Shown here: one piece after another, positions 1 through 11,800 of the stretch
Layout of the letters: each line of letters begins with the position of its first letter
Position numbering within the stretch: position 1 is the stretch's first letter
NCBI RefSeq assembly: GCF_963678635.1
Contig: NC_087062.1
Span: forward strand, 9,346,670 to 9,410,669
DNA length: 64,000 nucleotides
From: Symsagittifera roscoffensis
Lineage: Eukaryota > Xenacoelomorpha > Acoela > Convolutidae
Direction: 5' to 3'
The notes under the pieces: generated by a model
Seen by the model: the letters and a program-made list of their open reading frames with translations, nothing else
Told to the model about the DNA's origin: nothing
Database searches by the model: none
Translations under genes and position numbers: made by a program

Positions 1-2545
1 CAGGCCGTCGCCTATCGGGGCCTTCAGTTTCCCATATCTCTTGTCATCTCCATCCACCGTGGTCGTTCGGGGGTAGTCCCTCGAATACTCGCCAGGCGTC
101 TGACCGGGTGGTTTAGCAAATTGCCTGTACATCTTGTGATGCTTGTTATTGGCCTTGTTCTCTGCCTGAAACTTGCCCTTGCGAGCAGGTGGCGTCAGTT
201 CGCGGGCTCTCTGTCGGACGTCCGTAAGAGACCGGGTGTTCAAAGGTCCAAAGGTATTGTCCTGAGGCAACCCATTCAAGTCTGCATGCCGGAGCGTAGT
301 CTGCAAGTCTGCTAGCAGCCAATCCACGCCCGGTATTCGATATAGTCGCGACACTGTGGGACTTTCTCCGCCAATCATTTTCATTGCGTCTTCCCGACAC
401 GTCAGGGTATTCATGTTCAACTTCGTGGACATGTCCGTTTTGTACTGTCCCCAATGACTAGGGTCTGATCGGTTCCAAAGCAGCACGCTGCCTGGTTCAA
501 CTCCCTCCGCTGGCACGGCGCTCGTAGACGGTCCTGCTGCTGAAGCAGGGTTTGCCGTGGCGGGCGGATCGTTCCTCCTAGACACGGTCTGGGAGTTATT
601 CCTGTTCTGAACCACTGATCTCCCGAGTCGGCTTTCAAGCGGTTGTGCTCATGGGAGGAGGAGCAGTATCTAGCCTCTCTCTTACGTTTGAGCTCGGAGC
701 GATGGGTGTGGTTGCAGCCGTCTCCATTGCCAAGGGCCCTAGGCGGTTGACGAGGGATTCGGGCACGCTTGCCCTTATTTTACTTCCTCCGGTCGAGCTG
801 GTCCGAGCCAGAGAACTGGTCGCCCTCGACTCCTGCTCCACTTCCCTCAACTGCGTCTGAAATACATCATTGACCCAGTGTCTCCCTCGTTGGGTGTTGA
901 AATGTATTCCATCTCTGGTAAGCGCGATATAGCATGTTTTCGAGATCCAGAAGTCGCAACTCGCCAGGGTTGTTTCTCACCAGATTACGGATCATTTCGT
1001 TCCACCGTGTCACGTTGCCATTCATGAAATCTGCCACTGTGGTGCCCACCAGCGGGTTTTGTGGTATCGTGCACAGCACCACAAACCTGGGCCTGTACTT
1101 CTCCTTCAGTTCATTCCGGAGGCATTACCAACAGAGGCTCCCACTTGCTCTCCGGAGTCACTGGGGCTCTCGAGACGTCGTTGGTTCCCAGCATTATCAC
1201 CAGCGTATCCAGGTGATCCTCGCTCTGGAATTCCATCATCTTGATGACCTGAGCCACCGAGGCTCCTCCAAAGGACAGAGTGGTAGTCTGACCAAAGACG
1301 AAGATCTCATTCAGATCCCTCACCAAACTGTCTCCTATGATCAAGTGGCGACTCCCTGGGGGAATTACCTGGTCGCTCGTAGCGGGGTTCCAGCTCATGT
1401 CATTCAGGCAGGCTCGAGGATGCTCCGCAGCTACTTGCGTGAACTGGTGACGTGCCGTCAGATTCTTCCTAATGTCTACCGCGCGGGACTTTTGATAGGT
1501 TCTGCCATGCGCAGTCCCCGAGGATACTACTGTGTGGGGTGCTCGCTCCGAGCTATTGGATGAATGATCACAACGTTGGGAAGGAACGATCCTACCCAAT
1601 GTCCGCCCAGTGGTTCGGTTGATCTCATCCCTTGTTGCTCTGGCCACTTGGTTGAACGATTCTTGGAACTGAGGAGCGAGGTAGGTGTCAGAAGGGTCCG
1701 GTATCGTGTTCTTTTGACTGGAAGCAGACGGTTGTGTCTGCTGAGGAGCCTCGGGCCCTCTTGATGCACGTAAATCCAAAGCCTCGGGCCCTCTCGATGC
1801 ACACAGCTCCAGTACTCTTGTCCTGGGGCAGGTGCCGCTGGATCCCTCCGAGGATTTCATTGTCGCCAGAACTTCCTGTGACACTTGGCTCACCTTTGCC
1901 ATATACAGCTCCTTCAGGTGATTTATTTCATCCTCCTTGTAGGCCACCTGCAGATCCTCATATTTCTTCTTCCATTCGTCTCTTTCTCGAGCTATCGCCC
2001 TATACTTCTGGAGTTTGGCACACAGCTCGCTCTGATCTCTCTCCTTCTTCTCCAGCGTCTCAATCGTCTCCGACGTCTGGATCTCTATTTCACTCACCCT
2101 CACCCTCTTCGGAGGAGGAGCAGCTGTTGGAGAGTCGACCGCATATGACGGGCCTGGCCCATCACGTTGTCTCTTCGCTCCGATGAGTGGCTGCGCAGGT
2201 TGGACGGGTAAGGGCATCTCACCTAGCCGGTGTTCCCTCTGTTCACCTAGTCCTGGCTCACGAGCCAGGTCGTGGCCAGACATTTCTCCACGCCGCCATC
2301 TCATCAGTCGGTTTCGACCTCTCTCGGCGGTTCCGGACTCATCGAAGGCCAACATCAACACGACTTCCGTAGGGCGATTCCCTCGACCCTCTCGTCCTAA
2401 TGCATTGAGGAGCGCGACCACAAACATCGCCAGCCCCCGGGTCTTCTCGTGTAAAATCACAATCGATCAGCCGCTGATAGATCTCGTCTAGAGTCGCTCC
2501 TAGACTCGCTGAGAGGAATTCCATAAGTTCGTTCGTGTCACCCAT
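1..2545 (-). pseudogene. Retroelement ORF with coiled coil and SGNH hydrolase domain, frameshifted, runs off left edge
   Basis: A long minus-strand coding region begins at an ATG near 2545 and stays coding, in changing frames, to base 1. Breaks in frame are visible near 2450, near 1100, near 900 and around 640. In order it shows a short acidic start, an Arg-rich and Pro-rich stretch, a charged coiled coil (about 2080-1900), a Ser/Thr/Pro-rich part, then an SGNH/GDSL-type hydrolase domain: block I reads IIGDSL (near 1340), block III reads LGTNDV (near 1195), and the block V motif DGIHF lies near 905-920, out of frame with block III. After that comes a low-complexity Ser/Pro region and a basic tail. 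SGNH domains are known in some retroelement proteins (CR1-type ORF1, Ngaro/DIRS elements). Here the frame lies just downstream of a Ty3/gypsy pol in the same orientation and has the same GC-rich composition, so it may be a third ORF of that element or the first ORF of a neighbouring one. Function is inferred from motifs only. Confidence 0.7.
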
Positions 2546-3005
2546 TTCCTATCGTGTTGATTCTTGCTGTCGTGTAGTTTCTTCCTGTCTCGTTTGATTC
2601 AATGGATTCAATGAACAATTGCTGATCAATCAAGATCTAAAAAACAAGTCGCGACTTAAAACCATCTTTTTTGGATTAAACATCATTCAACTCTTTAAAA
2701 CTCTTCATTGAAATTCTCTTCTCAATTCTGATTTAAAAATTTAGCACCAAGGTGGATCGTCCACCTGTATTTTTGTCAGGGTAGCACAAATGAGCGCTGT
2801 CACCTTGATGACCTGGAGTACTCTAGGTCTTTTATGACACGAAACATAAAACATATCATAACAATAACATAACACATAAACATCTATATTATTACATAAA
2901 AACATAATCCCTAATACTGTACCTAAAACCTAATCCTAATCTAAAACTTGACACAATTTCTTATCAAGTAACTTAATAAAAACCACTTATCGCCAAATGC
3001 AATTC
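2546..3005. other. AT-rich non-coding spacer between macro-like segment and SGNH ORF
   Basis: About 460 bp with no open frame of note. It contains a short perfect inverted repeat at about 2811-2830 (GACCTGGAGTACTCTAGGTC, allowing a central mismatch) and a GC-rich patch at 2745-2815. This is where a 3' LTR or an internal leader would be expected if the flanking ORFs belong to different elements, but I found no matching copy upstream of gag. Confidence 0.5.
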
Positions 3006-3569
3006 CTAGCATATGCTCAGATAGTATTTTTTATGTAAGTAAACCTCTATGTCAGTTTCTGAAAATATCACATGTACAAGTGCGTACAACTCTCTCGGAT
3101 GTAGCTTTCCCCTATTAGGATCATATACTGGTAACGAGAGAGAGGTCACTCCTCTCTCAACCAAAAAATCCCTAAGTCAAGTCAAGGTCAATACCAAGCT
3201 CTTTGGATCTACGTGTTGTCTATCAGTGGCCTTGGTAACCAGGAAACATAAATTTTTCCCTGGTATCTGTGATGCAACAGGGGGCAGCGCTATCATCCCT
3301 CCCACACCAGGCCTCTGTTTCCATAAAAATTCGATGTTCTTGTACTCTCTTTTGCAATCAGCCGCTAGTGCTGTTTTGAAGCTTACGTCCGCGGTTATCG
3401 CTATAGCGCACGTGCGTTCCGTGAGTATGAAATCGCTGTCCGTTATGACGATATTGTTTGAATAATGGTTCGGTAGATCAAAATACGATTCAAAGATTCG
3501 TCCAAAAGGTGGTTTTTTAGCATTCTCGCCCTCTGTCTCTAGTTCTCCAGTTTCTCTTGCCGATTTCAA
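3006..3569 (-). pseudogene. Macro-domain-like segment (TARG1/OARD1-like) at 3' end of pol
   Basis: The frame at 3569-3177 overlaps the end of the integrase ORF and, after a one-base slip near 3175, continues in another frame to a TAG at 3006-3008. The conceptual product of about 185 residues follows the order of the OARD1/TARG1 macro-domain family: an N-terminal strand with VITDSDFIL, a helix with CKREY, the strand CFLVTKATD, a helix, then GVTSLSLPVYDP, and a final helix followed by the strand ETDIEVYL. In the cellular family the penultimate strand is followed by a glycine-rich loop ending in a catalytic Asp (GxGxD). Here that loop reads VYDPNRGKL, so the hydrolase loop is not conserved, while the Lys of the VTK motif is in place. 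Binding of ADP-ribose or a related ligand is possible but unproven. The position right after integrase suggests it was the C-terminal module of the polyprotein. Confidence 0.55.
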
Positions 3570-6099
3570 TTTTTTTTATCAGATTTTTGGTGTGGGTGAG
3601 TCCTACCCCCACTCCCCGGACAAAACTATCCATCGACGTCCCCGTCGATCGCCCAAAGTCTAGGAGATCGAGGTTGGATTGTGGAACACGTAGAGGACCA
3701 TCTGGGGCGACCCAGTTGGACTCGGTATTGTCATGACTGATGTATTTGATGCCGTCTTTATCGACGTCCTGAATCGTCAAGATCGTCTCTTTTGGATCTG
3801 TCGGCAGATCATGGAGCCATTCGAGCACGCGCAAGTTCGTTAGTTCTTGCTCATGAGTCTGTTCCGCTTCTGGTTCGAACTCCACTTCCGGTTCTGATCG
3901 ATCGTCGATCCAATCCTGATCCATATCATTCACCAAGCCGATTTCGTCGAGCACCGCCACTTCGTCCAGTCCCACTAGCGAGTCCATGACATCACTTACA
4001 ACTATCCTGTCTACAACGAAATCCTCGCCGTACCGATTGTATTTCTTCTTGTTTTTTCCTCTCTTGCTCTGGCGTGTTTTCATGGTGAGAGGAAAGTCAG
4101 GCTGTATTCCTTTGTCAATTTCGATTTGTTCTGGGCAGTCCCAGTCTTCCTTGGCATAAGGTAGAGTTTCGTCGTCCACCTCTACTCGCTCGGTCAACTC
4201 CAGATCCAGTGGTAGGTCGCAATCGTCCACCACCTCATTCCCGTCGTTTTTGTCGCGAGTACCCCTTTCATTCACTTCACAAGCAGGATCCTCTATCAAA
4301 TAGTCTCCCTCTTGCATGTCTGCTGGGGTACACCAGTCCTCTGACGAGGCGTTGTGTGGTTTGATATTTTCGTAATGAGCTGCTCTTCCAGTGCTCAGTC
4401 GATAAAAACGACCTCCTTGGTGCACCTCTGTTATCTGAAATGGACCACGCCATTTCTTTAATAATTTCTTGGTTCCTTTTGGTGGAACCACTTCCTGGAA
4501 CACCCAGACGTATTCGCCAACTGAGTTGGCTTTCGCATCGGCTGTCCTTTTGTCAAACCTCCTTTTTTGTCTAATTTGCGCCTGTTGCGTGTTCCTCCTG
4601 CAGAAGTCATTGAGGTCCTGCTGTCTTCTAATAACATCCCGCACGTACGTTTGCGGTGCTGTCCTCTTCCCCTCATATTCAGGGTAGAAAAACGTCAACG
4701 AGAGCGCTTTTTCGTGACCCGTTAGCATCATGTGCGGACTTATTCCCGTGGTGGAATGCTCCGTGCTGTTGTAAGCACCCATCACTTGCGGCAAGTGCTT
4801 GTCCCAGTCATCCATGTAACGCGAGCAATAGACTCTCAGCATGGATACCAGTGTGCGATTTTGCCTCTCGACTAGGCCATTCGTTTGCGGGTGATAAGTG
4901 GTCGAGTGGGCCTGCGCTACCTGCGACCTTTTCATTAACTCCTTCGTGAGATCACCCACGAATGCTTTGCCATTGTTCGATTGGAACGTGATGGGGCAGC
5001 CATGCCTCGCTATCCAAACATTTATCAAATGATCGCATGTTTCTTCTGCCGATGCTGTCATGCAGGGTGCTGCCTCCGCATACTTCGTAAAATGGTCGAT
5101 AATTACCAGCACCTGATTATAGCCCGTTGCTGTCATGCAGATTTTCTGATGATCAATTTGCACCACTTCGTTGAAACCTGACGACTCTTTTGACTTTAGG
5201 GGGAACCTTAGTTTCCTGGGATCCTTCGCCTGCTGACATGACAGGCATGCGGCAATCCACTTCTCACAAGCCTTCTTCAATCCCGACCATTCGAATCTTT
5301 TCTGTATCCTGTTATACACTTTGTCCACGCCTTGATGGCCCATCTGATCATGTGAGCGAAAGAGCAATTCGGTTTGGTACAACTGTGGTAACACTATTGA
5401 ATTGTATTTATAAAGGACCTTGTCCTCTTCTTTTCGTTTACAGGCTACGATCCCGTCCTTATTCAGGTACAACAAGTCGTTTCGCTTCAGGTAGAATTGC
5501 TTCAAGATCTTGTAGCTGTCTTCTTCCAAGTCTCCCTTGTCAGGTGCTCCATTCTCGATCCATCTCTTCAGACTGCTCGTCATTCTATCATTTCGTTGAG
5601 CCCTTAGGAGATCCGACAGCCTGTACCTGGCTTTCAAATACGTCTTTACCACGTTCATTTGTCCACTCATTATCTCCGGAGCATGAGCATCGTCCATCAA
5701 CTTGACACACCATATCTTTTTTAAAGGCGTCGCTTCCTGCACAGATGGTTCCAGATTGGTACGGACGACCGTACCATGTGGCAGCAATCTGGTTGGGCGT
5801 TTCGAAACTGCTATCAGCTCGAGCTCGTCTGCGGCATTATCTACCACAGTGCCCTCTTCATCTGAGGTGTATCTGTCCCTGTCTGGATCCTGATGCGTTT
5901 CTCGGTCCAGCCCGCGCTGCTTCCAGTCTACCAATAAGGAGTGGATTGCGATCTCTGACATATCTGAATTGGAAGTTGTTGCAGATGTGCTGTCCCAGGA
6001 CTGGGGCCTCGAGTCAACACTTGAGTTGACTGATTCCCCAACATCATATTCCAAGTTGTCTGAGATGTTTCTCGACTCCCCGGACATTACTCTGTCCAT
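3517..6099 (-). pseudogene. Integrase region of gypsy-like pol, catalytic Asp replaced
   Basis: An 860-residue open frame. Residues 1-220 are acidic and Ser/Asp-rich linker. A zinc-binding HHCC module follows (HDQMGH near residue 249, CLSC near 290), then the RNase H-fold core: first Asp in VQIDHQ (about 312), the second position in FQSNNGKAF (about 370), and Glu in NGLVERQ (about 405), with 35 residues between the last two as expected. The second position is Asn where the family has Asp, from GAC to AAC, which should abolish strand transfer. A GPY/F-type module (KKWRGPFQIT) lies near residue 545, followed by about 280 acidic residues with Asp/Glu-rich repeats. The N-terminal part is preceded by a repeat-rich stretch, and the C-terminal end overlaps the macro-like frame. 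The frame itself is open, but with the active-site change I treat it as non-functional. Confidence 0.85.
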
Positions 6100-6270
6100 T
6101 GGTCGCTTTGAACCCGACTCCCCGGACTAAATTCTGCCCCTAGGTGGTCTCGTCAACCTATCCCCGGACAAGTCGTCCTGCACGGGCTCAAAGGTGTCTG
6201 ACTCCTCAGACAAGTCGTCCTTGACTGGCTAGAAGGTATCAGACTCCCCGGACATTTTCTCGTCCACGGA
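6070..6270 (-). repeat. Degenerate ~42 bp tandem repeat between RNase H and integrase
   Basis: Five imperfect units on the plus strand start with GACTCCCCGGAC or a variant near 6078, 6117, 6161, 6199 and 6241, each followed by a second short motif close to CGTCC. Read on the minus strand the core encodes SGES-like peptides. A further stray copy of the core occurs near 3611 in the integrase C-terminal tail. The stretch contains stop codons in all frames, so it joins or separates two pol parts. Confidence 0.6.
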
Positions 6271-6982
6271 CGAACAATCTGGGCTCGGCTCGTATTCTTC
6301 TTTTGCATCCGTGAAATGCACTCTCGAAGCTAGATTTCGACTTGATCCTGACTTCCTCAGTGGCTTGGGTCTGATTCAGTGTCTCATAATCAGTGAACGA
6401 AGTTCTCAACAAGACCTCCTTCGGCATCGAGCTCACCAGCTGGTTGACTATCGACCTGCAATCCCGTTCAACGCCTCGGCTGCGAATGGACACTGGCCTC
6501 TTCTCTGTTCTCTCGGTGACAGTCAACCGCTGCATGGTCTCCATCCACTCACGATCATGCCTATCCACTTCCCTGTCCAACAAGTCACGGAGTTTTCCCA
6601 TGACGTCCGGCGCCACGTTCACCGTCCTGTTCAATAGAGCCATGCTGTTTATACCCAAACTGGTAAGTTCTTGCTGTACCGAATTGGATCGGACTAGCAG
6701 ATCCAACGGAACGGGCTCGCCTCTGGCTAAAAGTTTTATCTCCGCGGCCGTTTCCACTGGAAGGTCAGGGTGTCCGGGTATAGGATACCCTGACTTGCCT
6801 AACCACCTAGTAAGTGGCAGTTTGTCGTAGGTTTCCTTGTCCAGAAATGAAAACCCGTCTTTGATTTCTGATTGGTTAGCCTGCTTCTCCTCGAGGCGCT
6901 CATAAAATTCTGTCTTTTTACTGAGGCTATCTGCGTTCTGGTGCTTGTCACGGGTACGGTGCTCAATATAACTTTGGTCCAT
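6239..6982 (-). pseudogene. RNase H C-terminal end and linker of gypsy-like pol
   Basis: A 247-residue frame whose first 25 residues finish the RNase H domain: the HRTRDKHQNADSLSKK motif is the usual R-x-K-H-x-N-A-D-x-L-S-R ending in Ty3/gypsy elements. The rest is a charged linker with no recognised domain. It overlaps the preceding frame by about 180 bp in another register, and the segment normally linking the two halves of RNase H is shortened, indicating a small deletion plus frameshift near 6985. Confidence 0.75.
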
Positions 6983-7509
6983 CGAATAGGTTTCAGCCAG
7001 GCAAGGGCACGATTATCCACACGTAACTTGAAGGGAGCACTCCCCAAGTAGGCCCTGTACTTTTCCACGAAAGTGATCACCGCAAACATCTCCGCTTTTG
7101 GTGCGCCGTATTTCATTTCAGTATCACTCAGGACTTTACTCCCGTAGGCTATTGGACGAAGAACCGTTCTCCCGTTCCACTCCTGCTCCTGGTGAAGTAT
7201 GCCCGATATCGCAACCACTGATGCATCCGTGTCCAGCACATACATCCCCATCTCTGTTGGCATGCCGAGGACCGGTGCCTCGCAAAGTTCACGTTTGATG
7301 TTTTCAAATGAAACTTGTGCCTGATCAGTCCAAGTGAACTTTTTTCCCTTGTTTCTCATCAACCGCTGCATGGGGTATATTTTGTCAGCATACCCCTTGA
7401 TGAACTCTCGATAATAATTAGCGAATCCCAAAAAACTCATCAGCTGTGTATCTGTTTTAGGCGCCTTCCAGGTCAGCACCGCTTCAACCGCTTCAGGATC
7501 TGGTCTCAC
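6799..7509 (-). pseudogene. RT thumb/connection and RNase H core of gypsy-like pol
   Basis: Begins with RPDPEAVEAVLTWKAPK, the standard post-RT motif in Ty3/gypsy pol, followed by SFLGFANYYREFI and FTWTDQAQ. The RNase H core shows DTDAS, then AYGSKVL and EMKYGAPKAEMFAV (the conserved Glu), and RVDNRALAWL (the conserved Asp). After residue about 175 the frame leaves the family pattern. Its start overlaps the stop of the RT frame in a one-base shift, so in a functional ancestor these were one protein. Confidence 0.85.
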
Positions 7510-8252
7510 TCCATGTTTTCCACCAGGCGGCCCAGATACTTTATGGAATCTCTGAGGATTTCACACTTAGAGGGCTTACATTTCAGACCCGCCTGCTTCA
7601 TGCAAGAAAACACCTCCTCCAACCTCTCTATGTGGTCTTCTAAGGTTGGTGTTGCAATCACGACATCATCAACATAACACATGATGAGATTCCCGTATTT
7701 CTTAGTGACGCTCGTGAGTGCCTGGGCCATCAGTCGCTGGAATGTGGCCGTCGCGTTGCACAATCCAAACGGCATCCTCTTCCACTGGAACAATCTCAGC
7801 TCGCACGCAAAGCCTGTTTTCTCTCGATCTTGCTTTCTGAGTGGCACTTGCCAGAACGCAGAGCCCAGATCCAACGTCGTGAAGAACTTCGCGTCTCCCA
7901 GCTTGGATAGGCTCTCATCGATGCGGGGAATCGGGTATGCGTCCTTTATAGTCACTGCGTTTAGATAACGGAAATCACAACAAAATCTGAGTTGTCCCCT
8001 TTTCTTTTTCGCCATGACCACGCCACAAGCCCACGGGGACTTCGACGGCCCGATCATGTCGTACTCCATTAACATCTCGATTTCCTTCCTACACGCTTCT
8101 GACTTGTTTGGGGTCATTCTTCTCGCCCCTTCCCTATGAGGTACCGAGCCCTCTTCTATCTCAATCTCGTGTTCTACAAAATTACAGCAACCTATGTCGG
8201 CCTTATGTTTCGAAAAGACGTCTGCGTTCCGATTGAGCACCGCTCTGAGCAA
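7506..8252 (-). pseudogene. Reverse transcriptase core of gypsy-like pol
   Basis: A 248-residue frame covering the RT fingers and palm. Motifs seen: ARRMTPNKSEACRKEIEMLM, SPWACGVVMAKKK, RFCCDFRYLNAVT, TTLDLGSAFWQVPL (catalytic Asp), FGLCNATATFQRLM, and CYVDDVVIAT (the YVDD catalytic pair), ending in KCEILRDSIKYLGRLV. All RT catalytic aspartates are present. It is separated from the upstream and downstream frames by single frameshifts, near 8262 and 7510. Confidence 0.9.
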
Positions 8253-8254
8253 AT

Positions 8255-8779
8255 CTAGTTCATGTCTGATATTTTACCCTTCAAATGTTCTATCTCAGGT
8301 AGGACTGGTTTATTCGCTGCTAACTCTGCTTCTGTCGGCCTCTCAGGAAAGTTGGAGCAACTAGACAGCCCATAATCTGTTTCCGATTTCATTGAAAACA
8401 ATCTCCTAGAAGATTTCAATTCATTCACTCTCCTCATTATACATTCTTGGTTCGCATGCAATGGACATTTAGTTACATCAAACTTTTTCAAGTTCTCCAC
8501 ACTCTGAAAGTCTGTGTTCAGAGGCAAAGCATAGCCAAGTTTCTTTCCCCTCTGTATTGTCACTGTTGTTGCTTCTGTGTTCAATAACACACTCACACAC
8601 AGTCCGCTCTGAGTGAGTGAGAAGCTTCTTCCTAAAATAGCCGAGCTTTTACTGTTTGGATTTGGTACCAGACACACCTGTCTGTCATTGCTGAGTTCAT
8701 TCAAGTTCCTCATCCTAAACGTCGCTACTACGGCTTGGTTTGGTTTTAATCTAACTTTTCGATCCAGAAAAATCGGCAC
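8255..8779 (-). pseudogene. Linker between protease and RT in gypsy-like pol
   Basis: A 174-residue frame between the end of the Gag-protease frame (8813) and RT. It begins with a basic segment (FLDRKVRLKPNQAVV), has the look of the beta-rich region that precedes RT in invertebrate gypsy elements, and ends acidic. No catalytic motif is visible. Its frame differs from both neighbours: a programmed or mutational shift is needed at each end. Confidence 0.6.
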
Positions 8780-8812
8780 CTTGGCCTGGTTAATTAAGAT
8801 CTTATTAAGGGG

Positions 8813-11800
8813 TCACTTTTCATACTTTCTCTCAGGATCCTTGATCCTAATCAACCCGTCATTGAGATCGATCGTGACATCAAAGTTGCGCACGAAATCC
8901 CTTCCTAAGATGAACTGATCGGATTCGTCCAAATTCTCCACTACTAGGAAGCTCATCCAAAGATGTCTTCCTCCGAGCTGCAGTGAAATGATCGGGGTTC
9001 GTCCAGTCACATAGATCGCTCCCTGATTGGCAGCTGCCAACCTGATGTTTGTCGGTATGAGATCCGACCTTTCGAAACCCATGTCGGTCCAAGTTTTGAC
9101 TGGCATGACACTAACCACTGCTCCCGTGTCTAGCAGTCCCTTTACTGAAAGTTGTCTGCCTTGCACGTCCAGCACGTGTGCGGCCAGATCGGCCTCGCAA
9201 CCTATGTGCACCGCATCTTGTTCGAGCATCGCGTTGTGTCCGATTCGTCTAACTTTCAGCTCCTCTTGACCAATGTATATACGGCCAATCTGATCGTTCG
9301 CATCAGTTATGTAAGCTTCTGTGTAGATATTGATGCCATCCACATCCATTAGGATCGGGTAAGGGCCATAGACATCGATATAATGTCCATCCACTTTCAT
9401 CAGCCTCGGGCCTCCTGTTGTGAGCAGCGATCGCACTGCCCTGGAGTCCAGTTTGGGATCTTTCTCCTTCAGGTAGTCGGCATAGATATCCAGGTGGACT
9501 AGTGTAATCTCAGAGGGTTCACTCAAGTTCTTGACCACCTGGTGCCCTACAACTGAGATAATGGACATTATTTTCGTCCCCTCCTTCGTCATGCCGAAGG
9601 TTCTCTCAGATATAACGTTCAGTTTTAGTCCCTGTTTCCTGGGTTCCTCTTTGTCTTCTACTTTCGTCGTTTTACCCAGAATATTAAAACTTTCCCGAAG
9701 ATCTGTGCTCTCCAGCTCCGACCTTACCCATTGCTCCACTTCTTTCGTGGCTAGGTCCTGTTTGACATTCTGCAGCGCTGTCCTTGCCGCCAGGCCGTAA
9801 TCCACCTTGAGTGGGCTAGACGACTCTGCCTCCAGGTTCGAGGCTACCACCTCATCAGGCAGTGTCTTTACCTTTTTGGTCGTGAAGGTGCTCGGTATCG
9901 TCTCCTTTCTCCGAGACTCGGCCTCGTTCATCAGACGTGCTCGACTGGCCTTGACACCCGAAAGCGCCTCTTCGTGGCGGGGATGTTTCGCGTCCGCCAC
10001 TGCATCCCAAAATTGAGTACAATCCGACTTGAAGTGTCCCTCCAAATTACAGAAGAAACATCTCGGACCATATTTCATGATGAGCCCTCTGACGTACTCT
10101 TCGTGGTCCTCGTCGGTCGCGTCGGCGTCCTCGAGGAAGTAGCCTATTGCCTTCATGTTCTGTTTGTATGCAGAACACGCGGAAACGTGATGGTCCATCG
10201 AACCACAATTCGCACACGACCTCCTCTTATCCATGTCATCGCGAGGTTTGTACCAACTGGAGTTCGCACCAGCGTTTGTCCCGCTATAGTTACCATAATT
10301 GCTGTAACGGTTCTGCGCCCTTGGTTTTATGAGTAAATATTCGCGTGACTTCATACGCAAAACATCGGGCGTGGGTACCTGGTCAAGTGAAAGGGTGAAG
10401 TGTGTGGCCAACATCGTCTTCAACTCCTCACTCTTTACGCCGTCGTCCATGAACTTCGAAGCATTTGCCAAGTTTCGCTCGGATATTCTCTCATCGGGAT
10501 TGCTTCTCCTCCTAAGCAATTCAAGGTCGTCCAAAAATTTATCTATGGATTCGTCATCTCTTTGACGCCTCTTTTCGAACTTGACCATAGCCTGGTACCC
10601 TTGTACTCCAGAGCCGAAACGATTCAGCAGGATGTCGAATATCTTGCGAGCGCTGTCTCTCTCATTGGCTCTTTTCGCCATTACACAATTTAGTGCAGTA
10701 CCCTCCAGGTTGCTCGTTAGTGCGCTGCATTCTTGTTTCTTGGAGAGACTCTCTTCCTCAAAGTGTAACTTCATCACCTCTATCCAAGTATCAATGCAGC
10801 CGTCTGACTCATCTTTATATGACTTCGGCTTTTTCAGTGTCCTTCTTGACCTCTCTCCTCTCTCGGTTGACTTCGAGAGTTTGGTGATGAATGTTTCGAG
10901 AGATCTGTTCAGAGGCTCAAACATCGAGGCATACATCGTTGTGTCCTGTGAGACTGTAGTCAGATCTGGTACTGAACTGACTTGTGGCACAGTTGGCAAC
11001 CTTGTCTCCGGGGTAGCATCTGTCTCCGGCGGGACTGGATTCGTCCAGCCAGGCCTCGACGGGGCTGCCCTTGGCCGCTCCTTGTTTCTAGATTCGTAGT
11101 TCGTTCTTGAGCTTTGCTGGGCTCTGGCATGGCTGCCCGTACCATCTCCATCATTCGCATGGCGTGAGCGCTCCCTTTGGTTGGAACGCTCCTGCCAATT
11201 GCTCCCATTCAGGATCGCGTCAAGCTTCCGCATCATCAAGTCAGACTTGGCATCTAACCTTTTCTCCAGGCTAGTCATCGTGTGGGCGTAGGTACTATCA
11301 TGATCGTTCAACAATCGCTCGATCTCTCTCGTCATCCTAGCCTCTCTTTCCTGTGACTCCTTGTTTGCCTGTGCCAGGCTCTCCGCCAGGCATTGATCGG
11401 TGTTGCGAATCAGTTGAGCCTGATCAACCCTCGCCTGCGACTTCGCGTGCGTTACTTCTCTCAGATTCTCTCGACCCTGGTGAGCTCTCTCGTCAACCTG
11501 ATCTATTCTCTTAGTCATGTCCCGTCTCAGTTCATCCAGACCATTCATTACGCCAGCGAACATGTCACTTATGTCGCCAGTGGCCCCAAATGACGGGGTT
11601 AGTCCCAAAGAAGATGAGGTCAACTGCGGCTGCAGCCTGGTGCTTGATGACGCACCGCCTTTTTGCTTGCTCATCGACGTCATCAATCTGTCGAACGTTG
11701 ATGAAGCTCCCATCGTTATCCCATCTGACATGGGCCTGGTCGGCGAGGCGGACGACGCCTTCCTGCTCATGTCGTTCCTTGGGCACGGTGTGAGGTTCAC

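Noticed and set aside
934-1563. Plus-strand 209-residue ORF opposite the SGNH frame
   Set aside because: The minus strand shows the conserved SGNH motifs and the plus-strand translation has no recognisable domain, so it is a shadow.
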